From Williamsia herbipolensis (lineage in GTDB: Bacteria > Actinomycetota > Actinomycetes > Mycobacteriales > Mycobacteriaceae), in assembly GCF_000964005.1 (NCBI RefSeq), contig NZ_JXYP01000001.1, forward strand, positions 1-64,000: a stretch of 64,000 nucleotides of DNA, given 5' to 3'. Shown here piece after piece: positions 52,460 through 61,099 of this stretch (positions within the stretch are counted from its first letter, which is position 1; every line of letters begins with the position of its first letter). The notes below the pieces were generated by a model. The model did no database searches. It was not told the DNA's origin and saw only the letters and a program-made list of their open reading frames with translations. Position numbers and translations under genes: made by a program.

Positions 52460-53256
52460 CCAGGCAGTCGACCTGTTGGCTGCACCGCCGCCGGCGCGAA
52501 ACTTTTGCTGCCTGCCCCTATGCAGTTCTGGGAGCACGACCTACCGCTGCAGATGACCGAGCTCGCCGAAGCGCTGCCGCCCGGGAAACGGTTCGACGCG
52601 ATCGTCATCGACGAGGCCCAGGATTTCGCCGACGAGTGGTGGAAGCCGATGCTGGCCTGCCTGACCGACCCCGAGACCAGCGGCATCTACGTGTTCAGCG
52701 ACGAGGCGCAGCGCGTGTTCGACCGCGAGGGATCGCCGCCGGTGCCGTTGGTGCCGCTGGTGCTCGACCACAACCTCCGCAACACCCGGCAGATCGCGAA
52801 AGCGTTCCACCCGTTGGTCGGCCAGCGGATGCAGCTGCGCGGCGGCGAGGGGCCCGAGGTCACCTCGTCGCCTGCTCGGCCGAGGATGCGCTGAGCGTCG
52901 CCGACGATCAGGTCGACGGTCTGCTCGAAGAGGGGTGGCGGTACGAGGACATCGCGTTGCTGTCGACGGGGAGTCGGCACCCGATCCAGGTCGAACGACA
53001 GGAGGAGGGCGCGCAGGCCTACTGGAAGACGTTCTGGGACAACGACGACATCTTCTACGGACACGTCCTCGGCTTCAAAGGACTCGAACGCAGCGTCATC
53101 ATCCTCGCGCTGAACGAATCGACGCCACGTGAACGATCAAGGGAACGCCTCTACGTCGGTCTCTCGCGAGCGCGCGAGCAGCTCGTCGTCTGCGGTGACC
53201 CCGAGTTCGTCCGTCAGGTCGGGGGTCCCGAATTGGCGTCACGACTGAAGCTGTGA
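52460..53256 (+). pseudogene. 5'-truncated, frameshifted UvrD-like helicase remnant
   Basis: Two frames carry one protein. The first (52460 to about 52862) has FDAIVIDEAQDFADEWWKPM, a superfamily-1 Walker B, then YVFSDEAQRVFDREG and LDHNLRNTRQIAKAF. The second (about 52862 to 53256) continues VACSAEDALSVADDQVDGL and ends with GFKGLERSVIILAL and RERLYVGLSRAREQLVVCGD, the last SF1 motifs. The break is near LRGGEGPEVT. The N-terminal part with Walker A is missing. It looks like a NERD/UvrD-type helicase cut by the island and then frameshifted. Confidence 0.75.
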
Positions 53257-53610
53257 CCGCCTTCGCGCGATGGCTCGCCGGATGACGCGGGCGGCGAAAC
53301 GTACGAGCGCGACCGCGAGGGTCGCCAGGGGGATCGAGAAGTAGCATGTCCCGACGACGCCGAGAAGCGTCCAGAAAATCGCAGAGAGGAAGGACCTGAA
53401 AAATGTGTCGAACGAGTGGTCGCCAGCCTGAATCTCACCATAGAGGAATGTGACGAACAGCGTTCCGAAGACGCCGACGATCAGCAGCACAGTCCCCCAG
53501 CCGATCGAGCTGAGCCAGAACATCGTTCGGCCACCCGCCCGATCTTCCGTGGCGCCTTGTGGTGGTGATGGCGAATTGGTCTGAGCGTCGTTCGCGGCAT
53601 CATCCGGCAC
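53239..53610 (-). CDS. small membrane protein
   Basis: Protein of 123 residues with two long hydrophobic segments (SSIGWGTVLLIVGVFGTLFV and FLSAIFWTLLGVVGTCYFSI), a proline/threonine-rich N-terminus and a basic C-terminus. Its layout, with a short acidic loop (GEIQAGDHSFDT) between the helices, resembles that of the 106-residue protein at 54340 (both have a PPALFWSL/LSAIFWTL-type second helix). It starts 11 bp inside the preceding gene and overlaps the end of the helicase remnant. Function unknown. Confidence 0.55.
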   Translation of the reverse strand: MPDDAANDAQTNSPSPPQGATEDRAGGRTMFWLSSIGWGTVLLIVGVFGTLFVTFLYGEIQAGDHSFDTFFRSFLSAIFWTLLGVVGTCYFSIPLATLAVALVRFAARVIRRAIARRRSQLQS

Positions 53611-54166
53611 GGGAACGATCCGTTCTGCTGGTCTGCAGCCCGCCGCGTTTGCGCCGCCGCTCGATGAGAGTGCTTGCTGCTGCCGCCAACAGTGTCACGA
53701 GGATCGGGACGCTGAGCGCCACGATGACGATGGGCACGAAGACCCATCCAGGTGCAGAGCAGGCGACCAGAAGGCCGGCCCCGACCTGTCGCACCCGGCC
53801 GCGAACGAACAACATGATCAGAGCGACAGCAGCCACGCCGACGCAGACGGTGTGTGTCATCCAGGTGTTCGGCGCTGTGATGACGAGGATGGTCACCAGC
53901 ACCGCTGAGACGGTCAGACCGACCCAGCCGTACCACGTGGCGAGCACCGCGCCTGCTCGCTGGAATGGGTTGCCTCGACTTGCGACTTCCCGATCGCGGA
54001 GACCGCGTGTCGCCAGAGTGACGCCGAACGGCGTCCAGATCAGAGACAGGCCCAGCAGTCGGCCCAGTAAGGTTCCGTCGGCCCCGCCGATCGCCACGAG
54101 GGCCGTCAGTCCCACGGCCCCCAGCAGAGTCGGCGCAATCGCGCGATCCACTGTTCGGGTCGACAT
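53600..54166 (-). CDS. multi-pass membrane protein of unknown function
   Basis: Protein of 188 residues with five to six hydrophobic helices, among them LGAVGLTALVAIGGADGTLL, WVGLTVSAVLVTILVITA and VFVPIVIVALSVPILVTLLA. The C-terminus is strongly basic (IERRRKRGGLQTSRTDRSRAG), probably in the cytosol. No family recognised. It overlaps the following small membrane protein gene by 11 bp, so they are co-transcribed. Confidence 0.55.
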   Translation of the reverse strand: MSTRTVDRAIAPTLLGAVGLTALVAIGGADGTLLGRLLGLSLIWTPFGVTLATRGLRDREVASRGNPFQRAGAVLATWYGWVGLTVSAVLVTILVITAPNTWMTHTVCVGVAAVALIMLFVRGRVRQVGAGLLVACSAPGWVFVPIVIVALSVPILVTLLAAAASTLIERRRKRGGLQTSRTDRSRAG

Positions 54167-54339
54167 CAGCGGCGGGACGGCACCAAGCCGTCGAGAATTG
54201 GCTCGCTCACCGGTGGTCCAGCACGCCTGGGTTCACGAGGATTGGCTGGCCGGAGAAAGTTGCGTCAGACATGCTCCGGCTGCGGACCAAATCTAATGCT
54301 GCCGGAAGAACAGAGGGCCGAGCTCGTCCGACGACTGAC

Positions 54340-54660
54340 TCAATCAACTGCCTCACCGTCCTCGACAACAACTGCACGTCTTGTCCTTCTGCCATAGGCA
54401 ATTCGAATGATGCCGGCCACGAGAGTCGCAGTGGGGACCGAGACCAAGCAGGTCAGGGCAATCCCGGCGAGTGACCAGAACAGTGCCGGCGGGAAGGTGC
54501 CGACGATCGCGTGGACTGAGAACCCGTCGGAGCGAATCACCGTGATGCTGAAGATGCACCACAGCGCGATCACGGTGCCGAAGAACAGCGCGCCGACACC
54601 GCGCACGGCTGACACCAACCAAAACGCGACGCCGTACACGCGGGGCTCGGGGTCCGTCAT
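54340..54660 (-). CDS. small membrane protein, paralogue-like of the 53239 gene
   Basis: Protein of 106 residues with two hydrophobic segments (VGALFFGTVIALWCIFSITV and PALFWSLAGIALTCLVSVPT) and a charged C-terminus. The second helix resembles that of the 123-residue neighbour (LFWSLAGIALTCLVSVPTAT versus IFWTLLGVVGTCYFSIPLAT), so they are probably paralogues. Function unknown. Confidence 0.55.
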   Translation of the reverse strand: MTDPEPRVYGVAFWLVSAVRGVGALFFGTVIALWCIFSITVIRSDGFSVHAIVGTFPPALFWSLAGIALTCLVSVPTATLVAGIIRIAYGRRTRRAVVVEDGEAVD

Positions 54661-54757
54661 GCCCTAGCGCTCCGGGCAACGTCGTCAAAGCGACGATTGC
54701 TATCGCAGTTGCATCGGTGCAGGGCACTGCCGACGAGATCGGTCGTGAGTTTCTTCA

Positions 54758-55246
54758 TCATTGGGGCCCGTGCCCGGGCGAGGGAAACATGTCGATGGGC
54801 TGCGGCACGATCGGATCCGGATTCGCCCACTTGCCGCCCTTGAGCGAGTCTGCCCCGTCGCCCAGATCGTGATGCCCGAGGAGATTGAGCGTCGGACCTA
54901 GACTGGACCCTCTTCCGATTCCCTCGGGAGCGTCTTGGGACAACACAGCTTGTCGGCCGTCAGGGAACGACTGATAGGCCTCGAACCACGGAAAATCGGT
55001 GCGACTGCCATCAATCCGCGCTCCCTGCGCGGTCGGAGTGAACGCGAGATCACCGTTCACGGATACCCCTGCAAGACGGGCGGGACCGCCGAGGGCGGAC
55101 CGCGAACGGTCGAAGAGGCCAGCCGCTACCGCGGTGAGCTGTGCGTGACGCTTGCCGAACTCCTCGCGGCCGTCCGCTGCGCCCTGATTCAACGCCCGCC
55201 CCACACGGTGCAGCGAAGCGGGTTCGACCTCCAGATTGTCAGGCAT
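54758..55246 (-). CDS. ESX-like small protein with a Pro-rich tail
   Basis: Protein of 162 residues. Residues 1-75 read like the helical N-terminus of ESX/EspB-type proteins (LEVEPASLHRVGRALNQGAA, then AAGLFDRSRSALGGPARLAG). Like the protein at 16303 it begins with a (K/E)VEPAxL block. The second half is Gly/Asp/Pro-rich without a motif. No signal peptide. Possibly a type VII substrate. It is divergent from the toxin-antitoxin pair. Confidence 0.5.
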   Translation of the reverse strand: MPDNLEVEPASLHRVGRALNQGAADGREEFGKRHAQLTAVAAGLFDRSRSALGGPARLAGVSVNGDLAFTPTAQGARIDGSRTDFPWFEAYQSFPDGRQAVLSQDAPEGIGRGSSLGPTLNLLGHHDLGDGADSLKGGKWANPDPIVPQPIDMFPSPGHGPQ

Positions 55247-55355
55247 CGCATGTCCTCCCGCTGGTGTTGGTGGTTGGCCATCCTATCGGGCGTACAGGAG
55301 CTCCAGCGGTCGTGTGGCAGATTGCTACACTGGGCAGCCTGAACAGGAGGGCGCC

Positions 55356-55706
55356 ATGGGAACCACGTCATCTCTTCGGATCGACGACGACTTGTACGCG
55401 TCGGCGAAGCTCGTGGGCGAGGTTGCGAGTCGCAGCGCGGCGCAGCAGGTCGCCCACTGGGCGCTGATCGGTCGAGAGCTTGAGGCGTCCGGTCATATCG
55501 GTGTGCGCGATGTCGATGCCGTTCTCACCGGCCGCGCCGACTACGACTCCCTTTCGGTCCGCGAGCAGGCAGTGGTGCGGGCCGCATGGTCCGAGCGCAT
55601 CGGTAGCCGTATCGACGAACTCGACCTCGAAGCGCGGTTCACCGCAGAGGGTCGACCGTTCGTGGAACTCGATGAACAGGGCGACGTGGTCGAGCGGCGG
55701 CCCTGA
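55356..55706 (+). CDS. ParD-like antitoxin
   Basis: Protein of 116 residues. SLRIDDDLYASAKLVGEVAS followed by RSAAQQVAHWALIGRELEAS is the ribbon-helix-helix opening of ParD-like antitoxins. The acidic C-terminus (EGRPFVELDEQGDVVERRP) would wrap the toxin. The ATG at 55356 follows ACAGGAGG. It lies 8 bp before a zeta-toxin-like gene. Confidence 0.7.
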   Translation: MGTTSSLRIDDDLYASAKLVGEVASRSAAQQVAHWALIGRELEASGHIGVRDVDAVLTGRADYDSLSVREQAVVRAAWSERIGSRIDELDLEARFTAEGRPFVELDEQGDVVERRP

Positions 55707-55714
55707 CCGAACGA

Positions 55715-56233
55715 GTGGCCGCCGACCCAGTTCTTCATGTTGTCGTCGGCCCGAACGGGGCCGGCACGTCGACGCTCTACGAATTGGTGCTCGAGCCGAT
55801 CACGCACCTGCCGCTCGTCAACGCCGATGGGACCGCGGCCGACGAGCCCATCGAGTCGCTCGCCGAGCGCCGATCGCTCGTCCTCGAGACGGTGTTCTCG
55901 CACCCGTCGAAGCTCGAGCTGATCCGATCGGCGGCGTCGGCCGGTTACCTGATCACGATGCATGTCGTGATCGTTCCCGTCGAGCTCACCGTGGCCCGAG
56001 TGCTCAACGGGGTCGAGCAGGGAGGGCGCTCGGTGCCCGAGAGCAAGATCCGAGAGCGCCACGCACGATTGTGGATGCTTGTTCGTGAGGCGATCGGCCT
56101 CGTCGACCACGCGTACGCCTACGACAACACCACCGCGAAGAATCCGTTTCGTGTCGTCGCGCGATTCGACCGAGGCCGCATGGTCGGCGAGGCGACGTGG
56201 CCCGCGTGGACGCCCGAGGTTCTCCTGACCTGA
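55715..56233 (+). CDS. zeta-toxin-like protein with an altered P-loop
   Basis: Protein of 172 residues from GTG 55715. The layout is that of small zeta-toxin/AAA_33 kinases: VVVGPNGAGTSTLYELV near residue 10, PLVNADGTAAD, RSLVLETVFSHPSKLELI and VPESKIRERHARLW. The P-loop reads GPNGAGTST where GPNGAGKST is expected, so the ATP-binding Lys is Thr (codon ACG; AAG differs by one base). Zeta toxins phosphorylate UDP-sugars; without the Lys this one may be inactive. It is coupled to the ParD-like gene. Confidence 0.65.
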   Translation: MAADPVLHVVVGPNGAGTSTLYELVLEPITHLPLVNADGTAADEPIESLAERRSLVLETVFSHPSKLELIRSAASAGYLITMHVVIVPVELTVARVLNGVEQGGRSVPESKIRERHARLWMLVREAIGLVDHAYAYDNTTAKNPFRVVARFDRGRMVGEATWPAWTPEVLLT

Positions 56234-56357
56234 CCTGTCGTCAACTGTTGGTCTGTGGCCACTGGTCGGTTATCGAAGCACGTCAGGCGAGCTGCATTCG
56301 GGCCCGAAATGGGTGCAGAGGTCGGGACATCGCGTTGGAACATCGGGCTGAGTTCCG

Positions 56358-56945
56358 CTACCCCGCGTTGCGGGTCCTTCCCGCTGCGGTGGAGAGGTCT
56401 GGTTCTGGTCGGCCTCTCCAACGGCGCGATCGTTTGAATCTAGGTGGAGCCTTCTGCCCGGTCGCAGCCTCGAACTCTTCGACAGAGATGTACTTCTGCA
56501 CCAGCGAAATCACCATTGCGGCAAGGACACCTACGACGAACAACTGACCCAGCAGGACGAGCGGGCCCGCGACCAATCCGAGTCCGTACCCTCGCCACCC
56601 GGCCTTCTGCTGTTGCTCGGCCGTGGTTCCGGACCGAACGATCATCGGAAGTCCGAGCCTCTTCTCGGTCTCCGAACGCCGCATCAGTGAGAAGCCCCAT
56701 ACGAAGCTCGAGAGCACCGCTACAGACATGACGGTCAGGGCGACCGCGCGGAGTGATGTCGGTGTCCCGGGGTCGGTGATCACAATGTCGAAGAGGAGTC
56801 CGACGACCCATGCAGACAAGCCGAAGAGAGCGAACCACAGGAGAAACAACCAGGTCCGCAGCCACCAGTAGTGAAACCCGCGCCGCTGCCACGTCTTTCC
56901 GAGCAGCCTGATCGAGGGGATCGGGTCCACGGCTGTTTGCGTCAC
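56358..56945 (-). CDS. membrane protein at the end of the ESX-like cassette
   Basis: Protein of 195 residues from GTG 56945, which overlaps the stop of the upstream gene (GTGA); a start at 56963 is possible. It has four hydrophobic segments (WLFLLWFALFGLSAWVVGLL, AVALTVMSVAVLSSFVWGFS, GLVAGPLVLLGQLFVVGVLA and a C-terminal one) and a very basic tail (PRFKRSRRWRGRPEP). In this place it might protect the cell from the protein encoded just upstream (immunity), which is only an inference. Confidence 0.55.
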   Translation of the reverse strand: MTQTAVDPIPSIRLLGKTWQRRGFHYWWLRTWLFLLWFALFGLSAWVVGLLFDIVITDPGTPTSLRAVALTVMSVAVLSSFVWGFSLMRRSETEKRLGLPMIVRSGTTAEQQQKAGWRGYGLGLVAGPLVLLGQLFVVGVLAAMVISLVQKYISVEEFEAATGQKAPPRFKRSRRWRGRPEPDLSTAAGRTRNAG

Positions 56946-58243
56946 CCGAAGACCGACTTCCACACGGATTTGGTCGAGTTCCAGGCACCTTTACCCATGT
57001 CTGCCATGTCGTCCCCGGTGTTCGAGAAGGTGTTGCTCGTGCCATGCAGGACCCCGGCCACAACTCCGTGATCGTGAATATCCTCGGACCAGTGCTCGTG
57101 GAAAGCGTTGTACCCCACTCCTCCCACTGCGACGCCCACGAGACCGGCGGTTGCGCCCACGGCAAGCACTGGCGCCTCCACGGGTGCTGCGGCAACCACC
57201 AACGCCCCACCTGCCAAACCGACCGCTCCCGCGGCGTAGTCGTTCACATGCGCGGTGGTGTTGCTCCAACCCTTTTGGTGGTCGTCGATCGCTTGCAGTT
57301 CTGCCACGGCACCTGTCGCCGCGACATCGATCACCGGAATGTCTTTGAGGAATTTCAGTTTGCCCGGCAGTTTCTCTGAGAGGCTGCCGACTCCTTTGAG
57401 GTCCGAGATCTTGGTGTTGAGTATCTGAGACATGGGCAGTTCGCCTTTGCCGGCCTGCGCGTCCGCCAAGTGGGATTTCATCGCGTCCAGCTCACGCGAG
57501 GCCGCAAGATGGTTCAACCGTGCATCTGTGCCCTCGGGTACTGCGAGGCCCTGCTGCCTGTATCGGGCCTGTTCAGCCTTCAACTTCCAGCGAAGTTCAC
57601 GAAAATCCTCGCGCGACTTGGCGATGTCCTTGGGGAGGTTGCCCTTCACCTTGTCGTTGCGGTCGTTGGGTACGACGTAGAAGGACTTCAGGTAGTCGCC
57701 CATGGTGATCGCGCCGTCCAGGGTCAGCCCCTTCTTGTCGTCCGAAACCACGGGCTCGGCCAGTTCGGCGAGATCGGAAGCGGCGTCCAGTCGAAATCCT
57801 TGAGCCAGTTGCTTCGCCTCGGCGTAGGCGGCCTGATAGTCCATCTGAGCTTGCATCGCGGAAACGGCGTTCGGTGCCGTCGGATCGCCGGTGATGACGA
57901 GAGGGAGCGGAACGCCGTCGGCGCCTATCTGGGCGCCACGTGCTTGCGCTTCGTGCGCGCCGTCATAGAGCGCGGACTCCAAAGCCGACAAACTCTCGGC
58001 GAGATCAGCGATCACATCTCCCGCTCGTCCGGCGAGTTCGCCGATAGCACCGGCTCGAACCGCGTCCGACGTCCACAGCTTGCGGAACATCTCGGCGGCC
58101 TCACCCGACCAACTGGCATCGTTACCGAGCTTGTCCACCCCATTCGTCAGATCAGCGACGATCGGCTCTACGAGTCCCGGCGCCTTTTGCAACGTCGATC
58201 CGGCGGACTGGAGTCCTCCGAGGTCCCCGCCGATCCAACTCAT
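56942..58243 (-). CDS. WXG-domain protein, candidate type VII effector
   Basis: Protein of 433 residues. The N-terminal ~100 residues are helical with NDASWSGEAAEMFRKLW, a WXG turn. A long charged helical middle follows (residues 180-290). The C-terminal region has a Gly/Ala/Val hydrophobic stretch (AVGLAGGALVVAAAPVEAPV, then TAGLVGVAVGGVGYNAF) and a His/Asp-rich patch (HEHWSEDIHDHGVV). The plan resembles polymorphic-toxin proteins exported by ESX systems with a membrane-active C-terminus, but no toxin family was recognised. The start overlaps the small WXG gene by 4 nt. Confidence 0.6.
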   Translation of the reverse strand: MSWIGGDLGGLQSAGSTLQKAPGLVEPIVADLTNGVDKLGNDASWSGEAAEMFRKLWTSDAVRAGAIGELAGRAGDVIADLAESLSALESALYDGAHEAQARGAQIGADGVPLPLVITGDPTAPNAVSAMQAQMDYQAAYAEAKQLAQGFRLDAASDLAELAEPVVSDDKKGLTLDGAITMGDYLKSFYVVPNDRNDKVKGNLPKDIAKSREDFRELRWKLKAEQARYRQQGLAVPEGTDARLNHLAASRELDAMKSHLADAQAGKGELPMSQILNTKISDLKGVGSLSEKLPGKLKFLKDIPVIDVAATGAVAELQAIDDHQKGWSNTTAHVNDYAAGAVGLAGGALVVAAAPVEAPVLAVGATAGLVGVAVGGVGYNAFHEHWSEDIHDHGVVAGVLHGTSNTFSNTGDDMADMGKGAWNSTKSVWKSVFG

Positions 58244-58545
58244 CGGAAGTCCTTGTTGAGGTTGTCCCAGAGGAAGCGGTTCTTGTTGACCTTTTCTGTT
58301 CGGTCGTACTTGTCGCGAGCGTCGTGGAGCTTTGCCGAATGGTCTTCGATCGAGGCCGACATGGAGCGGTTCAATACTCCGAGCATCTCGACGACCCCCT
58401 GCATTGCAGCGTTGCAGCTGCCGTCACCTGAGTCGGCAAGCGTCGGTTTCGACGCCTCTGCGGCTGCGTCGTACTCGCGCGCAGCGTTCGCGAATCGTCC
58501 CGACAATGCACCGAGGTCGTCGAGAACCACTCTGAAATCAGTCAC
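58240..58545 (-). CDS. small WXG100/EsxA-like protein
   Basis: Protein of 101 residues from GTG 58545, which overlaps the stop of the upstream gene (GTGA). It is helical throughout (VVLDDLGALSGRFANAAREY, then MQGVVEMLGVLNRSMSASIE) and has the length of ESX proteins, though the central turn has no Trp-x-Gly. It probably pairs with the WXG-domain protein encoded directly downstream for type VII export. Confidence 0.62.
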   Translation of the reverse strand: MTDFRVVLDDLGALSGRFANAAREYDAAAEASKPTLADSGDGSCNAAMQGVVEMLGVLNRSMSASIEDHSAKLHDARDKYDRTEKVNKNRFLWDNLNKDFR

Positions 58546-59018
58546 TTGTCCAGAATCTCCTCTAGGGCGGCGAGTCGGCCGGCGGTCCATTCGGCATCCA
58601 CGACTCCCGGCGTCGGATCGAGCACTATCGGGATACCCATGTGAACGGCGGCGAGGTCAGCGGGCGGCAGTCCCACCCACGGTTGATAGCTGCCCAACAT
58701 GTCAACCAGAGCTCCGACCGTGGAGAAACAGAGGAGCACGGTGTGCCCCTTCGACGTCGCAAGCTCGATGTCGAAGCCTTTGGTCCCGTCGACACGGGGG
58801 TGAGCGGGAATGATCGCGAGATCAGGCAATTGCGACCCGATGGATGCGGCGGAGTTGTCGACCTGTGCCACGTGTGAACGCCAGTAGGTCTCCTCGGCCC
58901 GAGAGGTTGCGCGCCACATGTCGAGGAGCGCGGCGGGTGGCTGCGCGGCCCAACCGTTCTCCTCGGCCCACTCGTCCTGCATCTGTGCGGCGGTCAGATC
59001 GCCCGGCTGCCACGTCAC
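58542..59018 (-). CDS. uncharacterised protein leading the ESX-like cassette
   Basis: Protein of 158 residues, start GTG at 59018 (VTWQPGDLTAAQ). The middle VLLCFSTVGALVDMLGSYQP and PADLAAVHMGIPIVLDPTPG resemble SseB-type proteins (a fold seen near secretion loci). No catalytic motif. It is followed with 4-nt overlaps by the small WXG gene and the effector-like gene, so it may be a cytosolic chaperone of the cassette (inference). Confidence 0.5.
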   Translation of the reverse strand: MTWQPGDLTAAQMQDEWAEENGWAAQPPAALLDMWRATSRAEETYWRSHVAQVDNSAASIGSQLPDLAIIPAHPRVDGTKGFDIELATSKGHTVLLCFSTVGALVDMLGSYQPWVGLPPADLAAVHMGIPIVLDPTPGVVDAEWTAGRLAALEEILDK

Positions 59019-59230
59019 GGTCCGTTTGTCCCCTCGTCGTACAACGGTACTGTTTCGGTATCTTAGCCTGACTCATGACGGAGACTTCGGTGAGTAACGG
59101 AGCCTCTGATCTTCCATTTGCATAAGTGTGGTGGGCGCTTTAGAGAGTCGGCACCGCTACGGGACCAAAACCCGACCCTCGTACGTTGGAGTAGGAGACG
59201 CCGCAGCCAGCGGTGTGCGAGGAGGTAGAT

Positions 59231-59716
59231 GTGAGCACGAGTTTCCGTAAGACCGACGACGCGGTGGCGGCCTTGACCCCGACGCAGTATCGGGTGACCC
59301 AGAAGGACGGCACCGAGCCGGCGTTCGCCAACGAGTACTGGGACAACCACGAGCCCGGGATATACGTCGACGTCGTGTCGGGTGAGCCCTTGTTCTCCTC
59401 GACCGACAAGTACGACAGTGGAACGGGCTGGCCGAGCTTCACCAAGCCCATCGACGACGCCGCGGTCACCACCAAGAGCGACCGCAAGCTGCTGATGAAG
59501 CGCACCGAGGTCCGTTCGGCCAACGCGGACAGCCACCTGGGCCACGTCTTCGGCGACGGACCGCGCAACGCCGGCGGCCAGCGGTACTGCATGAACTCCG
59601 CGGCGCTGCGGTTCGTCGGAGTCGACGAGCTCGAGGCCCAGGGCTACGGCGAGTACCGCGCACTGTTCACCACCGACACCACGTCCGATTCGAGCACAGA
59701 GGAGCACACACGATGA
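59231..59716 (+). CDS. msrB: peptide-methionine (R)-S-oxide reductase MsrB
   Basis: Protein of 161 residues from GTG 59231, with GGAGG ten bases upstream; a GTG at 59213 is less likely. The MsrB fold is shown by [10 protein letters not shown] at residues 61-70, [11 protein letters not shown] and RYCMNSAAL, with the catalytic Cys120. The zinc-binding CxxC pairs found in many MsrB are absent. It reduces the R form of methionine sulfoxide. Its stop overlaps the msrA start. Confidence 0.9.
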   Translation: MSTSFRKTDDAVAALTPTQYRVTQKDGTEPAFANEYWDNHEPGIYVDVVSGEPLFSSTDKYDSGTGWPSFTKPIDDAAVTTKSDRKLLMKRTEVRSANADSHLGHVFGDGPRNAGGQRYCMNSAALRFVGVDELEAQGYGEYRALFTTDTTSDSSTEEHTR

Positions 59717-60258
59717 CCACCGACACCGGAGCACTCACCACCGCCACGGGCACCGAGACCGCCGTTCTGGCGGGCGGCTGCTTCTGGGGCATGGAAGACC
59801 TCATCCGTCGCCGCCCCGGCGTGATTTCCACGCGCGTCGGCTACACCGGCGGCACCAACGACCACGCGACCTACCGCAAGCACCCCGGCCACGCCGAGGC
59901 CGTCGAGATCGTGTTCGACCCGTCGCAGACCACCTACCGCGACATCCTGGCGTTCTTCTTCCAGGCGCACGACCCGACGACCAAGGACCGTCAGGGCAAC
60001 GACCGTGGCTCGAGCTACCGCTCGGCGATCTTCCCGGTCACCCCCGAGCAGGAGAAGGTGGCGCGCGAGACCATCGCCGACGTCGACGCCTCGGGACTGT
60101 GGCCGGGCAAGGCTGTCACCACGATCGAGCCCAGCGGCCCGTTCTGGCAGGCCGAGCCCGAGCACCAGGACTACCTGATCCGCAACCCCGGCGGGTACAC
60201 ATGCCACTACGTGCGACCGGGTTGGGTCCTCCCCAAGCGCGACGAGGCCAACGCCTGA
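59713..60258 (+). CDS. msrA: peptide-methionine (S)-S-oxide reductase MsrA
   Basis: Protein of 181 residues with the MsrA active site [10 protein letters not shown] (catalytic Cys23), [16 protein letters not shown] and GSSYRSAIF. It reduces the S form of methionine sulfoxide and so complements MsrB. The start overlaps the msrB stop (ATGA). A strong hairpin follows the gene. Confidence 0.92.
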   Translation: MTTDTGALTTATGTETAVLAGGCFWGMEDLIRRRPGVISTRVGYTGGTNDHATYRKHPGHAEAVEIVFDPSQTTYRDILAFFFQAHDPTTKDRQGNDRGSSYRSAIFPVTPEQEKVARETIADVDASGLWPGKAVTTIEPSGPFWQAEPEHQDYLIRNPGGYTCHYVRPGWVLPKRDEANA

Positions 60259-60274
60259 CAGACACGCTCGAACG

Positions 60275-60308
60275 CGACGCCCTCGCTCCTCTCGGAGCGG
60301 GGGCGTTG
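60275..60308 (+). terminator. strong terminator-like hairpin after msrA
   Basis: CGACGCCCTCGCTCC at 60275-60289 pairs over about 14 bp (a few G-T pairs) with GGAGCGGGGGCGTTG at 60294-60308, with loop TCTC. It lies 17 bp after the msrA stop. No T-run, as usual in this G+C range. Confidence 0.7.
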
Positions 60309-60447
60309 TCGTGTGAGCACCTTCGAGAGTGACTGCCGGCCCGGCAAACCGCGCAGACGCACCCGCAATCTGGGTGCTTCGTGGCAAACACCTGTCGGTA
60401 TCGGTCGCAGACGCCGTAGAGGGCTCACTCGGTGGGACCGTGCAGGT

Positions 60448-60972
60448 ATGCCTCGCATCGTGTCGTCGAAGAGAATTGCCGCCGTCGTGACCGCCGTCGG
60501 TGCGGTCATTGCCATCACCTGCGCGGTCGCACCCGCGGCGCAGGCCGACAGCGCAATCAGCGACGCCGTGGCGATCGCGAACGGGGGAGTGGCGTTGGTC
60601 CGCGGCGCCACGTTGTTGCACAGCAACGACTTCGGCGAGTACGGCTGCGAGGACTTCGTCGACGCCGCGTACGGGAAGACCACCGCGAACGGCATCCCGC
60701 ATGACGCCGCCCTCGCGTTCTACAACGGACTCGCGGCGGCAGGTCAGGGTCACACCACGCTCCCCGCGCCACCCGGCGCGCTCGTGTTCTCGCAGGGAGA
60801 AGACGGCGGCCACGTCGACATCTCGATCGGCAACGGCGACTACGAGAGTGGTGGAGTGCAGGGCTTCGCGCCCGGATACGGCGATGGCACCGACAACCAG
60901 ATCCTGCCGTCGGCGAACCTGGGCTCGTGGACCTTCGTGGGCTGGGCCCACGCGCCGTGGAGCGCGGTGTAA
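60448..60972 (+). CDS. secreted NlpC/P60- or CHAP-like amidase
   Basis: Protein of 174 residues. A signal peptide of about 33 residues ends AAQADS. The mature part has a Cys in GEYGCEDFVDAAYG and a His in DGGHVDISIG, spaced like the Cys/His pair of NlpC/P60-CHAP enzymes, which cut peptidoglycan peptides. PPGALVFSQ before the His fits the family pattern (Pro-Gly-Asp/Ala-Leu). Expected to act in the cell wall; the third catalytic residue was not identified. Confidence 0.65.
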   Translation: MPRIVSSKRIAAVVTAVGAVIAITCAVAPAAQADSAISDAVAIANGGVALVRGATLLHSNDFGEYGCEDFVDAAYGKTTANGIPHDAALAFYNGLAAAGQGHTTLPAPPGALVFSQGEDGGHVDISIGNGDYESGGVQGFAPGYGDGTDNQILPSANLGSWTFVGWAHAPWSAV

Positions 60973-61099
60973 CCCCTACGAACTCGTCACCTGAAGGACC
61001 TCTGAAGACCTTCGCGACAATTCCGACGTTCTCAGGCTCGCCACAGGATTCCGGGCGAGATTCGACCGTGCATCACAGCGATGACACCTGAGGAGAACC

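Noticed and set aside
57470-58813. 447-residue plus-strand frame opposite the WXG-domain gene
   Set aside because: No domain, mixed composition; the minus-strand genes are chained by overlaps and have WXG-type features.
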